64,000 nucleotides of DNA from Microascus cirrosus (GCA_030271035.1 JAMBUN010000288.1:1-64000), one strand, 5' to 3'; positions 11,123-22,932 are shown, counted from the stretch's first letter. The notes: a model not told the origin generated them from the letters alone. A program made the numbers and translations.

Positions 11123-11992
11123 ATGAGGGCCCTCGACCTCACCCTCCCCGCTTTCCTTGCGCTGGACGGCGCCTTCGCCCACAGCTACGTCAACAGCTTC
11201 GTTGTCAACGGTGTCGGGTACCCAGGATTCACCCCCATTAATCACGACACCGTCCCGAGCACGAACCCCGCTGTCCTCGCTGCCTGGAGCACCGATGTAG
11301 CCGACGACGGGTGGGTCGGCGAGCTGGCCTACGCCCACCCGGACATCATCTGTCACCTGGGCGCGCGGAACGCCAACGGCAACGCGCCGCTCGAGGCCGG
11401 CGACTTTATTACGTTCCAGTGGAACGGCTGGCCGGAGTCGCACCATGGGCCAATCATCACGTACATGGCATACTGTGGGGTGGATGCGGACGCTTGCATG
11501 AGGGTTGAGAAAATGGAGTTGGAGTTTTTTGAAGTCGATGCCGTCGGGCTGATTGATCCTTCGGCGACGCTGCATGAATACTACAGCGCCTTTGGGATAT
11601 GGGCCACCGACGTCCTCATCCACACGAACCACACCTACACCGTCCAAATTCCGCCGTCCCTCGCCCCGGGGAATTATGTTGTCCGGCACGAGCTAATAGC
11701 CCTTCACTACGCCCTCAAACCTGGCCTGGGACCTCAGCACTATCCGCAGTGCATCGACGTCGTGGTATCGGGAAGCGGCTCGTACATACCGCAGGGGCTA
11801 CCAGGGACGGAGCTGTACGGGAGGCCGGGGGATGAGTTAGGGTTGAAATACGACATATCGCAGGATCCGCTGCCAGCATATACCATTCCCGGACCGGGTT
11901 TGATAGATGGGGCGATGCCGAGCGCGGTACAGGCGGGAGCTGTGGTTACGGCTCGTGAAGACGCAATGCCGGCCGAAGTGACTCCTGCGTAA
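11123..11992 (+). CDS. AA9 lytic polysaccharide monooxygenase, secreted
   Basis: An intronless gene of 289 aa. The signal peptide (1-19, ending AFA) is followed directly by His20, which becomes the N-terminal copper ligand of the histidine brace. Further family marks: the second copper histidine in SHHGPIITYMA, and the segment GPQHYPQCIDVVVSGSG carrying the axial Tyr and the Cys of a conserved disulfide. AA9 enzymes cleave cellulose or other beta-1,4 glucans oxidatively using copper and H2O2 or O2. Instead of a CBM1 there is a C-terminal tail of about 50 residues rich in Pro, Gly and Ala, with no GPI-type hydrophobic end. The secreted location is inferred from the signal peptide. The context (S10 peptidase, FAD oxidase, NLP elsewhere in the window) fits a plant-tissue degrader. 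Confidence 0.93.
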   Translation: MRALDLTLPAFLALDGAFAHSYVNSFVVNGVGYPGFTPINHDTVPSTNPAVLAAWSTDVADDGWVGELAYAHPDIICHLGARNANGNAPLEAGDFITFQWNGWPESHHGPIITYMAYCGVDADACMRVEKMELEFFEVDAVGLIDPSATLHEYYSAFGIWATDVLIHTNHTYTVQIPPSLAPGNYVVRHELIALHYALKPGLGPQHYPQCIDVVVSGSGSYIPQGLPGTELYGRPGDELGLKYDISQDPLPAYTIPGPGLIDGAMPSAVQAGAVVTAREDAMPAEVTPA

Positions 11993-12613
11993 GGGACCGG
12001 TGGCTATTGTTATGCAAGGATTGATTGAGGCCGGAGGTTCGGCTCCGCCGTCGCATTGCATGCGTAGCATCGCATTCTGGTTTAAAAATTTTCATGCATT
12101 TGGCCGCAGCACAGTTGGGCAGCATGGGGAAACGACCGCAAAGCTAAATTTGGCCGCCAATACACCATAGCATTTAAAGTATTTACTACAACACTCCAGT
12201 CCAAGAGCCTGCAGATATAGGATCGCAAAGAGGCGCATGCCCCCATTAGGGATCGCCGTCACTAGGACGGACTGCCCAAGACCATAAGACCAACGGTGAT
12301 GCATGCAACAGAAATGCACCACTATTACCTGTTCCCCCATTGGTCCATTACTGAATCTCACTCCTGGATACCACCTCCCGTTCCATTCTGTGTCCCGCCC
12401 CGCATGAAGAAGCTGCCTAGTCAAATACCGTAAGGCTGCTGCTTTCTTCCTCCGGCCCACCCCCAAGCAGTCTGCCGGTTTCGCGTCGTCGGCAATCTAC
12501 CTTCCCTCAACCTTACCTTGTCCGGGTTGCCATGCATCTTTGCATCTTCCCTCTATTCTCTCTGAGCACGTCGTCTTATTTTCCCTCACCTAGGTTGACC
12601 CAGAATCCCAGCT
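11993..12613. other. Intergenic, LPMO 3' side and P450 promoter
   Basis: No supported coding frame. A pyrimidine-rich tract at about 12,500-12,600 directly precedes the P450 start, as is common in fungal promoters. Confidence 0.5.
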
Positions 12614-14494
12614 ATGGGTGTCTCGCTTTCCACTGAGGGGAAGGCCTTGCTAGTCGGCGGGCTGGCGGTGGCCCTGTATTTGGGCTACCGCAGCGCCCTC
12701 CCTAAGCCAATCCCGGGCATCCCGTACAATCGGGATGCGGCAAACAGTCTGCTCGGCGACATGCCCGAAATGATACGTTATGTGATTCAGACGAAGCGTG
12801 TCTTTGTAAGTCGTCTTATCCTAGGTTACTGCCTCCTCCTTGCCGCTTTCCCACCCGACGGTCTGCACGGCGACTGGTGAGTGACAACCGGACCTGTGCA
12901 GTGGCTAACAACAAGCCCTTCACCGGCCGCGACGACTTAGTGTTGGCTCACGTCGTTGACGGAGCGACACCAGAGCCCGATTATCCAGGCGTTCATCACG
13001 CCAATGTCGCCACCGTGGGTAGTGGTGACGGACCCGCTCGAGAGCCAGGATATCCTCCTGCGGCGCACCAAGGACTTCGACCGTTCGCACCACTTCGGTG
13101 ATATCATTAGTGGCGTGCTCCCAGAGCAGCACATCCAGTTCCGGTCGAGCGACCCGCGCTTCAAGAACAACCGCGCCCTAATCAACCACCTTATGGCGCC
13201 CACGTTCATTAGAGAAGTCAGCGCGCCCGAAGTGTACAAGTCAGTGTGCACCCTGATGAAGCTGTGGCAGGTCAAGTGCGACGTCGCCAATGGGCGACCG
13301 TGGTCGCCGCACCAGGATATCACCTTTTGGGCGCTTGACTCCATATTCGCCTCGTCCTTTGGCCTGCTTGAAGCTGATAGCAACACGGTCCGTCGCCTTG
13401 AGGCAGTGCAGTTCGCCGGACCCCCCGCCCTGCCGGTCGGCATGGACCAGACCGTCACTTTCCCCGACGGCGAGGTTCCCGATATCTTCCGCGCCGTGCT
13501 TACCCTCTCTGACTCGCTTACCCAGACGCAACTGTCACCAGCGCCGCGACTGACGGCGTGGATCATGCACAAGCTGCCATACCTGCGGCGGGCAACAGCG
13601 ACCAAGACTTCCTGGCTGGGCGCTCGCACCAATGAGGCCGTCGCGCTGATCGAGGAGGACATCGACAGTGACCGTCCCCACAGCGCGCTACACTCAGTGC
13701 TACTGCGAGAGCGAGACCTGGCGAAACGCGAGGGTCGGGCACCAGCTTACCACAAGCGTGCCATCGCTGATGAATTTGTGGGCTTCATGATGGCGGGCCA
13801 CGACACGACTGCAACAACGGTCGCGTGGGGAGTCAAGATGCTAACGGACCACCGAGAGGCACAGGAGCGACTGCGTGCGGATCTGCGTGCGGCTCTTCCG
13901 GACGCAGTGAGGGAGCGGCGGTGGCCAACGTATGAGGAGCTCACGCGCGTGCATATACCGTACCTAGACGCCGTCGTAAACGAGGTGCTGCGCAAGGCAA
14001 ACACAATCGACTTTGTCGTGCGCGTGGCACTTCGCGACACAGTCGTTCTGGGCCATCATGTACCGCGCGGCACCGACGTCTTCTTCATGGCCAACGGCGC
14101 CAGCTATGTCGCGCCCGCGCTGCCTATAGATGACTCCTTGCGATCACCAGGTGCAAGGCGTTCTAATGTTAACAACGCCAAGGGATTGACTGGCGATTGG
14201 GAGGACGCCGACATCGCCACCTTCCGGCCCGAGCGATGGCTGCGTACCGACCCAGACACCGGCGCCGAGGTCTTCGACCCGATGGCCGGCCCGACCCTGG
14301 CGTTCGGGCTTGGCTCCCGCGGGTGCTTCGGCCGCCGCCTCGCTCTGCAGTCGCTACGCATTATGTTCGCTATGACCGTGTGGTCCTTCGAGCTGTGCCC
14401 GACGCCGCCTGAGTTGAGCGGCTATGACGCCGTGCAGCGCTTCGCGCGCGAGCCGACGCAGTGCTTTGTGAGACTGAAATCTGTGGTCATCTAG
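12614..14494 (+). CDS. Cytochrome P450 monooxygenase
   Basis: Two exons (12614-12805, 12941-14494) give 581 aa. It is a heme-thiolate monooxygenase on the ER membrane. Seen: an N-terminal anchor (about 8-25, ALLVGGLAVALYLGY), the oxygen-binding I-helix AGHDTTATT, the K-helix ExxR in EVLRKAN, the PERF-like FRPERWL, and the heme loop FGLGSRGCFGRR with Cys526 as the iron ligand. The acceptor chosen at 12940 avoids an in-frame stop and joins KRVF to CWLTSLTERH. The motif spacing fits fungal P450s that act on fatty-acid-like or polyketide-like substrates, but the family number cannot be set by eye. Neighbouring redox enzymes (FAD oxidase, EthD, O-methyltransferase) could share a pathway, without a visible backbone synthase. 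Confidence 0.92.
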
Positions 14495-15697
14495 GCTGGG
14501 GAGTGTCAGCGAGAGACCACCGATGGAAGTAGCGGTAGTATATGCCTTGGGATTTCTGCGCAAATTCTTCTGGGGCACGCCATGCTTCTTTCGTGGCATG
14601 GATAGCTGTACATAGCGCTTCTTTAGAGGCAATTCAACATATATACCATGATTTACTTCACTACCAGCACTCTCTACATATTATGATGACCATTGTCTGT
14701 AATTTATGTATTGTGTCACAGCAATCCACATCCAATCTGTCGCGCCTATTGCTGCTTCGCCTCTCTCACAATACCTAACCACGCTGCAAACGCTTGGTTT
14801 CCAAGCCCAGCCGCGCTTCAACATCCTATCCACTTCAAATTCCTTTATACGCTGCGGCCCTCTCCTCCATTGTGATTCTCTGTAGCCATTCTTCCACCCC
14901 ATCCGGGTGGTCCCGCCCTTCCAGCATTCCAGCATTTCTAATATATAATTCCGGCACCCAGAATTCGCTAAGCCGCCTCAAACCCGTATGGGGTCACAAA
15001 TAACCCCAGAACCTCGCTTCTTCAGCAAGAAGGCAACTGCGTCATCACTGCTGCCCCTGTTCCTCACTACGGCTAGGACCCCACTCTCCGTGATTTTGGC
15101 TTCCGCGCCTCCCTTATCCTAGAGTATCCTCAATAGTCACTTAGCTCTTCGGTCGTTGCCTGCAGCGGCAAGCAGAAGTTGTTTTGTGTCCTCCAGCTCA
15201 GCGTCCCGTGCATCTGAAATGACGGGCAATGCCTCGGCGACGGAGCCATCACTCCTTATAGCGGCCCACAGAAGCTATTTCGTGACTCTACTTCGCTCCT
15301 CTTTGTGAGTCTAGCAAGACCCGCATACTCTTGCGCCAGACCTGCCATTCCGCGTAGCATCCAGCTAGAACGAGGAGTACTTATAGGACAAGTGTAAATA
15401 TGGTCAGTGCCGGTACTAGTTAAGAATGAAACAGCTGTGTATCGGATTGACGAGAGGGACTTCACTGGGAGGGCTAAGGTGAACTCACTATGCTTTTCCA
15501 TGTCCTTTTTTTCTTTCCCGTCCGCTCACGCCGCTAATAGTGTTCTCTTTCCTCTCATAATTAATTTTATTTATGTCCAACTTGATGTATGCCATATACT
15601 ACTTCTTTACCCCCTCTCCATCGGATCAGAATGGAAGCCTCGGACAGTACCGCATTTTGCCATTCTCCACGTCTTCAGAACATGCGCAACGCGCCGC
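14495..15697. other. Intergenic 1.2 kb, convergent, no supported gene
   Basis: Lies between the 3' ends of the P450 and the FAD oxidase. Frames in it are short and show no motif. Confidence 0.5.
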
Positions 15698-17444
15698 TTA
15701 TGCCTCAATAGGCACGTAGAAGTTGAACGCACCTGTCGGGTCATACTTCGCTTTCAAGTCCCTCAACTCCCGCAGCCTCCAGCGTTCGTGTCCGTAGACC
15801 TCCTCTAGGGTCTCATCTCCATTTGCGTAGTTAACATACGCAAAGAGTTGCTCGGACCCGCTGCCCTCCACTAGTATCCGCCTTATCTCCCGTGTTGCGG
15901 CTTGGATGTCGCTGGTGTACGCGAGGTTTTTATATCCCCATACCGTACTCCTTATTGTATGACAGCCAGGTTAGTCCAATGCGAAGTCGGAAGAGCCAGG
16001 GCCCAGGAATTGAAGTTCTCAACTCACAGCAAAAGCGAAAACTGCCTGAATGGCACAGCCGAATCTTCAGAAGGAACGGATGCGACACCTTTAGTAGAGT
16101 ACCCCTCGATAATATAGAAAGAGGTGGGCGCAATATCCGGGTATTTCTCCGTGACACTGTTATAGATGTCGTATACCTTGCGCAGGGACGTAGCATTGTA
16201 CTGAGCCAAATATGCCGGGGACAAGTGCCTATATAACCCCTTTTGGCAGATAAGCCCATCCTTGGTTACGACGTTGATGTCGAACAATTCAAGGTACTGC
16301 ACGCTGTCGTATTGAGTCTCTGTCAACGCCATAGACCTGAATGGGGCTGCGTATGGCTCTACCTCGTCAATCCGGCCCGGGGCTATCAGGCTCAGCTGTA
16401 TGATAGCCTTTTAACGTTAAAATCAAACCAATATCCTGTAGCCGTGGGGATCAAGACTCACGTTGTCGCTGAGATCTGGTACTCTCAGGTAGTTGTGCCA
16501 AACAAAAAGCCCCGGCGGACGGTCGGCCTGCTCCACGTAATTGTTAGATAACTCGAAAACTTCCTCCAAATGATCGCCAGAGAAGAGCATCTGAATCTCC
16601 GACCACTTTTCGAGGCGCTCGTACACCTTGACTTTCAAGCTGGTGACGATGCCAAAGTTGTGGCCCGCACCCCGAAGCGCCCAGAAGAGGTCTCCATTTT
16701 CCGTAGGTGACGCTATAACCAAACTACCATCTGCTAGCACGACACGCGCTTCCAACATCTGGTCCGCGACAAGTCCATGGTACCCCTGCATGAACCCATG
16801 ACCTCCCCCAAGCATAATTCCTGTGACCCCAGCACACAGACATATACCCGTTGCTATATGGTTTGCGGTTAGAGGGCACTGTTAAATAGTGACGGTAAGT
16901 AGTGCCAGTGAGCTTACAAGTCTGCTTGCCATGTTCCCATATGCCCCTGATTAAGTCTTCGTTGATGAGCCCTGGTCCTAATTCGGCCATCTCACCACTG
17001 TCATCGAGCTCGATACTCTTCATCCTGATGAGGGATATCGCAATGCCCCCCTGCATCGCCGCAAGAGAGGGAGTCTGGCCATGTGCGCCGTCCACAGCGA
17101 GAAAGGAGAAACCGTGCTTGTTTGCAAAGCGGACCTAGACATAGTTACCAATCTGAGCATTACAACCCGGTCGGGGCTCAAGCACAAACCGTCTTTTGCA
17201 CATCTTCCTCGACAGCAACCTCCACCACGACAGAGTACGTGGGAGCCTTGTAGGCCTGCCATCGCTGGTGCTCTGACCGAAACGGGCTAACCAGTTCTGC
17301 GCCCGGCGAAAGCTGCGCTGCAAGCTCGGAGAATATGCTCGAGCAAAATTGATGGGCGGGATCATTCAGCTGTAGGCACCAGCAGTGCCCGAGAAACTCG
17401 AAGGAGAGGGCGATAATTATGTAGAGATAGCGGAGGACAGCCAT
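15698..17444 (-). CDS. Secreted FAD-linked oxidase (berberine-bridge-enzyme-like)
   Basis: Five exons on the minus strand (17190-17444, 16918-17134, 16462-16853, 16028-16407, 15698-15950) give 498 aa. An N-terminal signal peptide (about 20 residues, YIIIALSFEFLGHC) implies secretion or vacuolar entry. The PCMH-type FAD domain is marked by GAHGQTPSL, GPGLINEDL and the segment TGICLCAGVTGIMLGGGHG. The His in GAHG and the Cys in ICLCAG sit where BBE-like enzymes bind FAD, in some members bicovalently. The C-terminal BBE motif YDPTGAFNFYVPIEA ends the protein. The splice sites at 16854 and 15951 were chosen because they alone restore these motifs. Such enzymes oxidise carbohydrates, alcohols or pathway intermediates; the substrate is unknown. 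Confidence 0.9.
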
Positions 17445-17522
17445 CTTGGGTGAGTAGTGCGATGAGAGATGTTTGATTTCCACACGGAACTCTTCACCGT
17501 AGCACCCCGCGGGGTAGAGGCG

Positions 17523-17530
17523 TATATATA
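17523..17530 (-). promoter_or_regulatory. TATA-like element of the FAD oxidase gene
   Basis: The perfect TATATATA lies about 80 nt upstream of the chosen start at 17444, in the usual range for a fungal TATA box. No factor site was identified. Confidence 0.4.
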
Positions 17531-18972
17531 CTTATATGTATTATGTAGGAATTGTCGCAGAAGAGCGGTGTCGTTCAGCTCCATGTGTGACGTGTGACAT
17601 GTGCGCCACTGGTTAGAGGGCACCTATGCTGTAAGATCCCATGCTACTTGCACTGATGTGATACTGTCCTTGCATGGAGCAAAAAAGCAAGCATTCGGAC
17701 ATGCAAGAAAATAGCAAGGAGAAACAAAAAATGGGAAGGAAAGAGACGAACAAAGGCGCATATACGTGGCATTGCTGTGATATGAATGTAACCGATGACC
17801 AAGGTGATAGCAGACACTATGGACAACCCCCAATGTCATTCAAATCTTACCGGAATCTATACGGTGTCCCCGGTAATAGCATTCTTGCTACTAGACCTGG
17901 GTCTGCAACGCTGGGCGAACAACATCGCGGCCTTTGAGTCGCTCGGTGTAACTGCAGCCCGGACCCCCGCCACTCCGGACCTCCCCTGGAAAAGTGGGGA
18001 GCTCAAGGTGGCCAGGATCAAAGTTCTCACTGGTACCGACCACCATCTCCACCGAGCCACTCCCCTCCCGGCCAGTTCTTCTTGGCGTTGGGTCCTTGGA
18101 GATGGATTGTGAGACCTTGAATATGGTCGAGTAGCTACCCTGTCGGCGCTGCAAGCCACAATTCCCTTAGCAGCCCGTGTCTCCAGCACGTGGTTCTCGG
18201 CCAGGTTCCGTGGATCCCATCTTTATATGTTGCAGCCATCCAATGATTCGCAGCGACTTTAACTATATGACAGAGTGAGGGAAAAAAAAAAATAGCGCAA
18301 AAACAGGATATCAGTAATACGGTTACCTTATATACACAACAGGAGAAGGCTAGGTAATAGTATAGCAAGGTAAAGGTGTTTCCTTTTACTCTTATCTTCT
18401 TGATCTAAGTGATAACACCTAGAGCATTTAAAGGATGAGTGTAAATTAGATCGATCTCAGCATAATATCGCAAGAATGCGTCCGAGTCAGCACTTCGTTC
18501 CGAACAAAATAAACAGGCGCAAGAGATAACCCATGGATGAGAATGGAGTTTCTTTCCAAACTCTTGGTTTCTTGAGCTTGCACATAAATAACTTTTTCTT
18601 TTAAGTTGCGACGGTGAGGGTTGCCCCTTAGTCTCTGGGCTATCAGGCGACCGTAGCTGGTAGCGCTGGTGATGGTGAGGGTGTGCCGAACACCGGCATG
18701 AAAGTTTTTTGGTATAGAAGGGCTAGGCAAGAGAAGAACAGAAGGCAGATATACTAGGAGAGAGAAGGACGCGAAATGACTCCCAAGGGCTTCCCTGAGG
18801 TCCCGTTGTGGAGAAGCCGATTGCGATGTCCGTTTATTTTTACAGCTGGTTGTGAATACCAACAATGACTGACCCGCCAGGGCTGAATGCAATAAGCTAC
18901 CACGCCCTGGAATGCACTGATTGGGCTTCAGCCCCAATTTTTAAGTTGCTTTGACGAGGAGTGTGTAAATTC
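17531..18972. other. Intergenic 1.4 kb, no supported gene
   Basis: Contains an A-rich run near 18,280 and some open stretches around 17,860-18,190 on the minus strand whose identity could not be decided. No family motif was recognised. Confidence 0.45.
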
Positions 18973-19389
18973 TCAAACTCTCGTATCAGTAGTAATAGTC
19001 GGCCCAATGAATACGCCCGTTGTCCACGCTGAGAACTTCTCCTCATCCTCTTTGATTAATTTCGAAGTCTCCTCGTCCTCAAAGAAAGCCCAGTTGGCGT
19101 CAAAATGCGCCTTATCCCTATACGTGAGCACCGCCACTGCATCGTAGTCGAAGTCCGCTTGGTCGCCAATCAAGACAGCCGCAGGAAAATCAGGCGGTCC
19201 ATCCCTTTTCACGTAGTGTCGCTCGTGAGTCAAAGGGAATGTATCTCCTGTTAAGTTCCTCATGAGGGGGATGTGGACGTTCTCGTAGTGGTCGCGGTAC
19301 TGGTCCAGGGTGAGACCCTCTTTTCGACGGCCGAACATGAGCAGTTGGAAGCCAGATGCAGTGACGGACAGCCCTGAGGCAATCTTCAT
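18973..19389 (-). CDS. EthD-domain protein (dimeric alpha-beta barrel)
   Basis: A single exon of 138 aa, the usual size. The EthD fold shows in the order FQLLMFGRRKEGLTLDQYRD, then an xENVHIPL-type segment with the conserved His, a middle strand, and AVLTYRDKAHFDANWAFF near the end. Fungal members often act as dehydratases or decarboxylases in polyketide and anthraquinone pathways; others lack a known role. There is no signal peptide, so it is cytosolic. It sits 1.5 kb from the FAD oxidase and in the same orientation, so a shared pathway is possible but not shown. Confidence 0.82.
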   Translation of the reverse strand: MKIASGLSVTASGFQLLMFGRRKEGLTLDQYRDHYENVHIPLMRNLTGDTFPLTHERHYVKRDGPPDFPAAVLIGDQADFDYDAVAVLTYRDKAHFDANWAFFEDEETSKLIKEDEEKFSAWTTGVFIGPTITTDTRV

Positions 19390-19783
19390 ATTGAAGAGAA
19401 ATGTATAGATTGCGAGGCTAGGAGTAAGGTATTTATTGTGAGCGCGATGATGGCCGTTGTTTTGAAAGGAGGAAAAGCGGAACCCGGACTGCCCATGTTT
19501 CCAGACCTGCCTTTTGTACCGGATTTTCCTCCAACTCGATGACTTCTGCGCTATGCCTAATTAGGCAGCAATATGTCGCTGACAAGCGCAGCTGAAGCCC
19601 GGATCCTTCGTGGCTGAGGTCTTTAAGTCATTGACCGTCACGGTGACGGGGAGCGTAAGCTCGGGATTAAAGGCTGGGGTTACAAGTCGCATATAACGCC
19701 TTCGCCACCTTGAGGATGGCATTAACCTAATCTACTTCGACAGTATTATATAATGGTTATTTCTGCTCTCACTACGCATACAT

Positions 19784-20674
19784 TCATTCGTACTTGTAAG
19801 CACCCTGCTTCCTGTCCGCGACAGAGTTAGCGACCAATTTGATCTGTTCGCAGTCATCGTTATCCAGATTCTCCGGAGTTGGGGCAAAGATTCTCCAGCT
19901 CCTGGTAGTTCCAACAGTTCCTCCCGGTAACCTGCGGAGACAGGCCAACCAGTAGTGGCGCGAGCCTACGAATGAAAAGAAGCCGTCCTCGTAGACTGGT
20001 AATTGAAAACTTAGCACTCAGTCGTTTTCTCAGAGAGGGATTGGCAGATTGCGGCATACCCGTCACTTGCTGGCCGGCAAGCTCGATCCCAGCTTCTTCT
20101 TCGTCACCGCCCTCGGTGTACATGAGGGCGCCGTCTGTCGGGCTCACAAACCAGAACTGCCCGCCAGGAAGATCGGCGGCCTAGGAACGAAAATCATTAG
20201 TCCTATCTGAGTTTTCTTCATTTGAATGATTCCCCAATCCCAACTCACCATTTCGCCGTTCCCGAGCAGAACCGTCTCGTTCCCGTATCCAGTACACGCA
20301 GTCCCCTCATCACACAAAGTACACTCTCTCGCCCCTGCGCCGATAGCTAGATAATTCCCGCAAGCCCTTACTTCGTGGCCTTCCACCCTGCTGACTGCAC
20401 TACGAGACACCAGCTTGAATGGGCTTTCGGCCTCGGGCAATAGACTCAGCTTTCCGGAATCACACTCGTACATCTCGGGGGCGTAGCATCCTCCATTGCA
20501 TGGCTCATTGGGGAGGCCGAATAGAATGGGGCAGAGCGTGGAGTTGTCGAAGCAGGTGTACTCGCTAGGGTAGTACTGCGCGTCGCCGCACGACTCGAGG
20601 TCCTCTGCTAGGACAACCGAGAACGTGGCCGCCAGAGTGAGGGTGCCAAGCACAAACCGAGAGGGCATCTTCAT
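19784..20674 (-). CDS. Secreted cysteine-rich protein with PF10645/CBM52-like carbohydrate-binding module
   Basis: Three exons on the minus strand (20249-20674, 20060-20180, 19784-19995) give 252 aa. It starts with a signal peptide (MKMPSRFVLGTLTLAATFS..., cut near VLAED). The mature N-terminus carries two repeats of the form CGDAxYxPSxYTCF...LCPI and CNGGCYAPEMYEC, which match the fungal putative carbohydrate-binding motif found in some endo-1,3-glucanases. A second Cys-rich part (RACGNYLAIGAGARECTLC) follows. The C-terminal third (VYEDGFFSF to GAYKYE) has no assigned domain. No catalytic domain is present, so it is probably a wall-associated or effector-like binding protein. The 64-nt second intron is inferred because it leads to a better C-terminus. 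Confidence 0.65.
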
Positions 20675-21317
20675 ATGACACTTATGCGCTATCACTTGTC
20701 AGGTTGCGTGTTTGTTGAGTTAGCGGACTACGTGAGGAGGGCAGGCCACGAGAAAGGTACGCGAACGCGGCCCCTGGGTATTAATGGGTCTGAGAGGCCT
20801 ATCTAACCGATTTTGCGAACAATTTGGGCTGTCATTTTGCGGTGGAGCTCATGTAATGTTGACCACGGTATTGTAACCTTATATTTGCGGTTAAATTTAA
20901 GCGGAAGAAATGAGGCAATCGGACGCTTTGAACATCCCGGCAACAATATTGTCGCGGGTTGCTTAATGGGTCTCCGAGCCGCGCGCCCCCGCTCCGACAG
21001 AGGGCCACAGCCAATGTCATAGAATACCACTCCGAATTTCGCTATATTGTGTATGTTGACATCGGGAAAGATGACCATTTCGACCGAGCGGCATGTCTGT
21101 GTCAACGACTCTTCAAACAAGTCGGGCACTAAGAATGACCGCGTTCAATCAGTCCCAGTTCTTACACCGATCCAGGAGGTCTAAACGAGCCACTCTCATC
21201 TGTTGCCTCAGAACTATCGACCTTATTTACGCGAAGCTTGCCCTTTATCTTCCCTACGAGAGGTCTTCAAGGGCCCCCAATCTCTTAATCTGTTGTGATT
21301 ATAGTTTAGCTTCATAA
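20675..21317. other. Intergenic, no supported gene
   Basis: The upstream region of the Cys-rich protein gene and the 3' side of the decayed ankyrin/CorA-like gene. No other feature was seen. Confidence 0.45.
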
Positions 21318-22932
21318 CTAAGATCTTCTAGTAGTTACACCTACCGGATAGAGTTTAGAGCCGATCCATCCAGCGAGCGTCAAAATAAGGAAGCTGCCGG
21401 CAAACAGAAGATACCATCTCCAGTCCGGGTTGTTTTCGAGGATATTGACGTTCATTCCAAAGAGGCTCTATCGACATTGTAAGACTATGAGAAGATATGG
21501 AGGTGTCACTAGGTCGCATACCGATGCAAATATAGCAGGTAGAGAATGAATTAGATCTGGTTTAGCATACGTTTGGCAGATAAGAAACTCGTACGGTAAT
21601 CCAGCTCAGCCTCTTCATGCTTTCTGCCAGGCTTGTAGAGCGGTGGGCCTCATTGACGGATACCCATGCAAATTCCTACAATGAGGTTAGGCATAGAGGA
21701 ACCGCAGTAACATAAACGTGGAAGGGGCGTAGTAGCTGCAGATGTCTTGATTCATCTGGTCTAGGGCATCGAGCTTCTCTCCAACATTCGCCGAGAGTCT
21801 TTCTATAGCTGCTATAGCCTCCAAGATGTGCCGCTGTGGAGTTGACCTCCCGGAGCGGTAGCGGCAATCATCCAACAGCTTCATTCCGCGCTCAACGAAG
21901 TCACGCAAATGCCGCTTTAAGAGGGCCAGATTCCTGGCATCATTGGCGATCTGACCAATGAAGCTAGCGCTTATTCCCCTGTGGTTAAGTTGCATGTCTC
22001 GCTGCTAGGACAGTCAGTGCCTTTGAAGCGAAGCACAAAAGGAAAGATCAGAGACCTCACTTTTGAAGAAAGGTGCTTTTCCGCAACATCGCATGATCAG
22101 ATCCACTTTTTCCTCCAGTCCTCAAAAAAGAGGCGGGGTAAGTCGAACTCGTCGTCTGGGATCTAGTCGTACGGCAACCTGCTCTAGAAGTGGATCTCCC
22201 GCGAGCTGACGCCTCGTTCCGCCGGCATCTCCCACACTGCCTCGGACCGTGGCCAGTCGAGCACGCTCATGACGAGGAAATCAGTATTCCATTGCTTCTG
22301 GGCGGCAGGATCACGGCGATGTCGACACATGCCACGCCTTGCCTCAATCTGCAGCAATACATGAAGCCGCTTGCTTGTTGCGTAAAAATTACGTTTGCTA
22401 AATCGGTAGCGCTAATGTCGAGCCTTCGTGTCAGATAAGAGAAACCATTGAGCAATCTATTCTCATTTTGCAAACTACCGCATGTTAGCTGAAATGGGCG
22501 ACCTCGGTTCAGAAGTGGATGGGGGTGAGTCTAGGAGTGCTTCTACCTTACAAAACCTCATCGCCCTCAAGTGCCAAACTTCTACGTGTTAGCAGGAAAG
22601 CACACTCCAACTTTGGAAGCCGGGGTTAGAGAAGAGCTTTCTGGTATGAGTTCGACTCACAAATGCTTTTCTTCTTCCATCAAACGGTGTGTCATTTGGA
22701 ACGACTCATTCATGTATAGTCTCCGCGTTCTTTTTAGAATGGGATTGTAACCGCAGTAGCCATAGGCACTGCGCCAGTCTCTCGATATAAGTCCCTCAAT
22801 GGAAGTAGAGCATTCCAGTAGGAAGTCAATCATGAAGTCATTCTTGTTTTCCAGTGCTACACCGAGAGGTGTCTTGCCAAAGTTATCCGTATGATTGACG
22901 CTATCCTGATCGGAAGGTTCCAAAAGTGGCAT
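21318..22932 (-). pseudogene. Decayed ankyrin-repeat / CorA-like transmembrane protein gene
   Basis: Pieces of one gene appear in order on the minus strand. First an ankyrin-like part (HTDNFGKTPLGVALENKNDF, about 22,800-22,900) and a segment ending RLMEEEKHL before a GTGAGT donor. Then a part with AVILPPRS continuing, after a one-base frame break near 22,290-22,303, as WNTDFLVMSVLDWPRSEAVW. Then IPDDEFDLPRLFFEDWRKKW. Last a helical part (AAIERLSANVGEKLDALDQM) and a CorA-like end with the GMN motif (SLFGMNVNILENNPDWRWY) plus a transmembrane helix. In-frame stops sit at 22,184-22,186 (TAG), 22,163-22,165 (TAG) and 22,097-22,099 (TGA). The conserved introns in the CorA-like end are still spliceable. 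The family is common in fungi and often multicopy. The 5' end is not found. Confidence 0.75.

Noticed and set aside
10955..11689. Long minus-strand open frame over the AA9 gene
   Set aside because: It is antisense to a clear LPMO gene and has no motif; it is a codon-bias shadow.
12937..13662. Minus-strand frame over the P450
   Set aside because: The opposite strand has every P450 motif; this one has none.
17795..18189. Overlapping frames on both strands near the A-rich run
   Set aside because: Neither has a recognisable motif or splice model. A small gene is possible but not supportable.
4161..22317. A 16-base match (GCGGCAGGATCACGGC) near 4,161 and 22,302
   Set aside because: About one such match is expected by chance in a window of this size; the flanks do not match.
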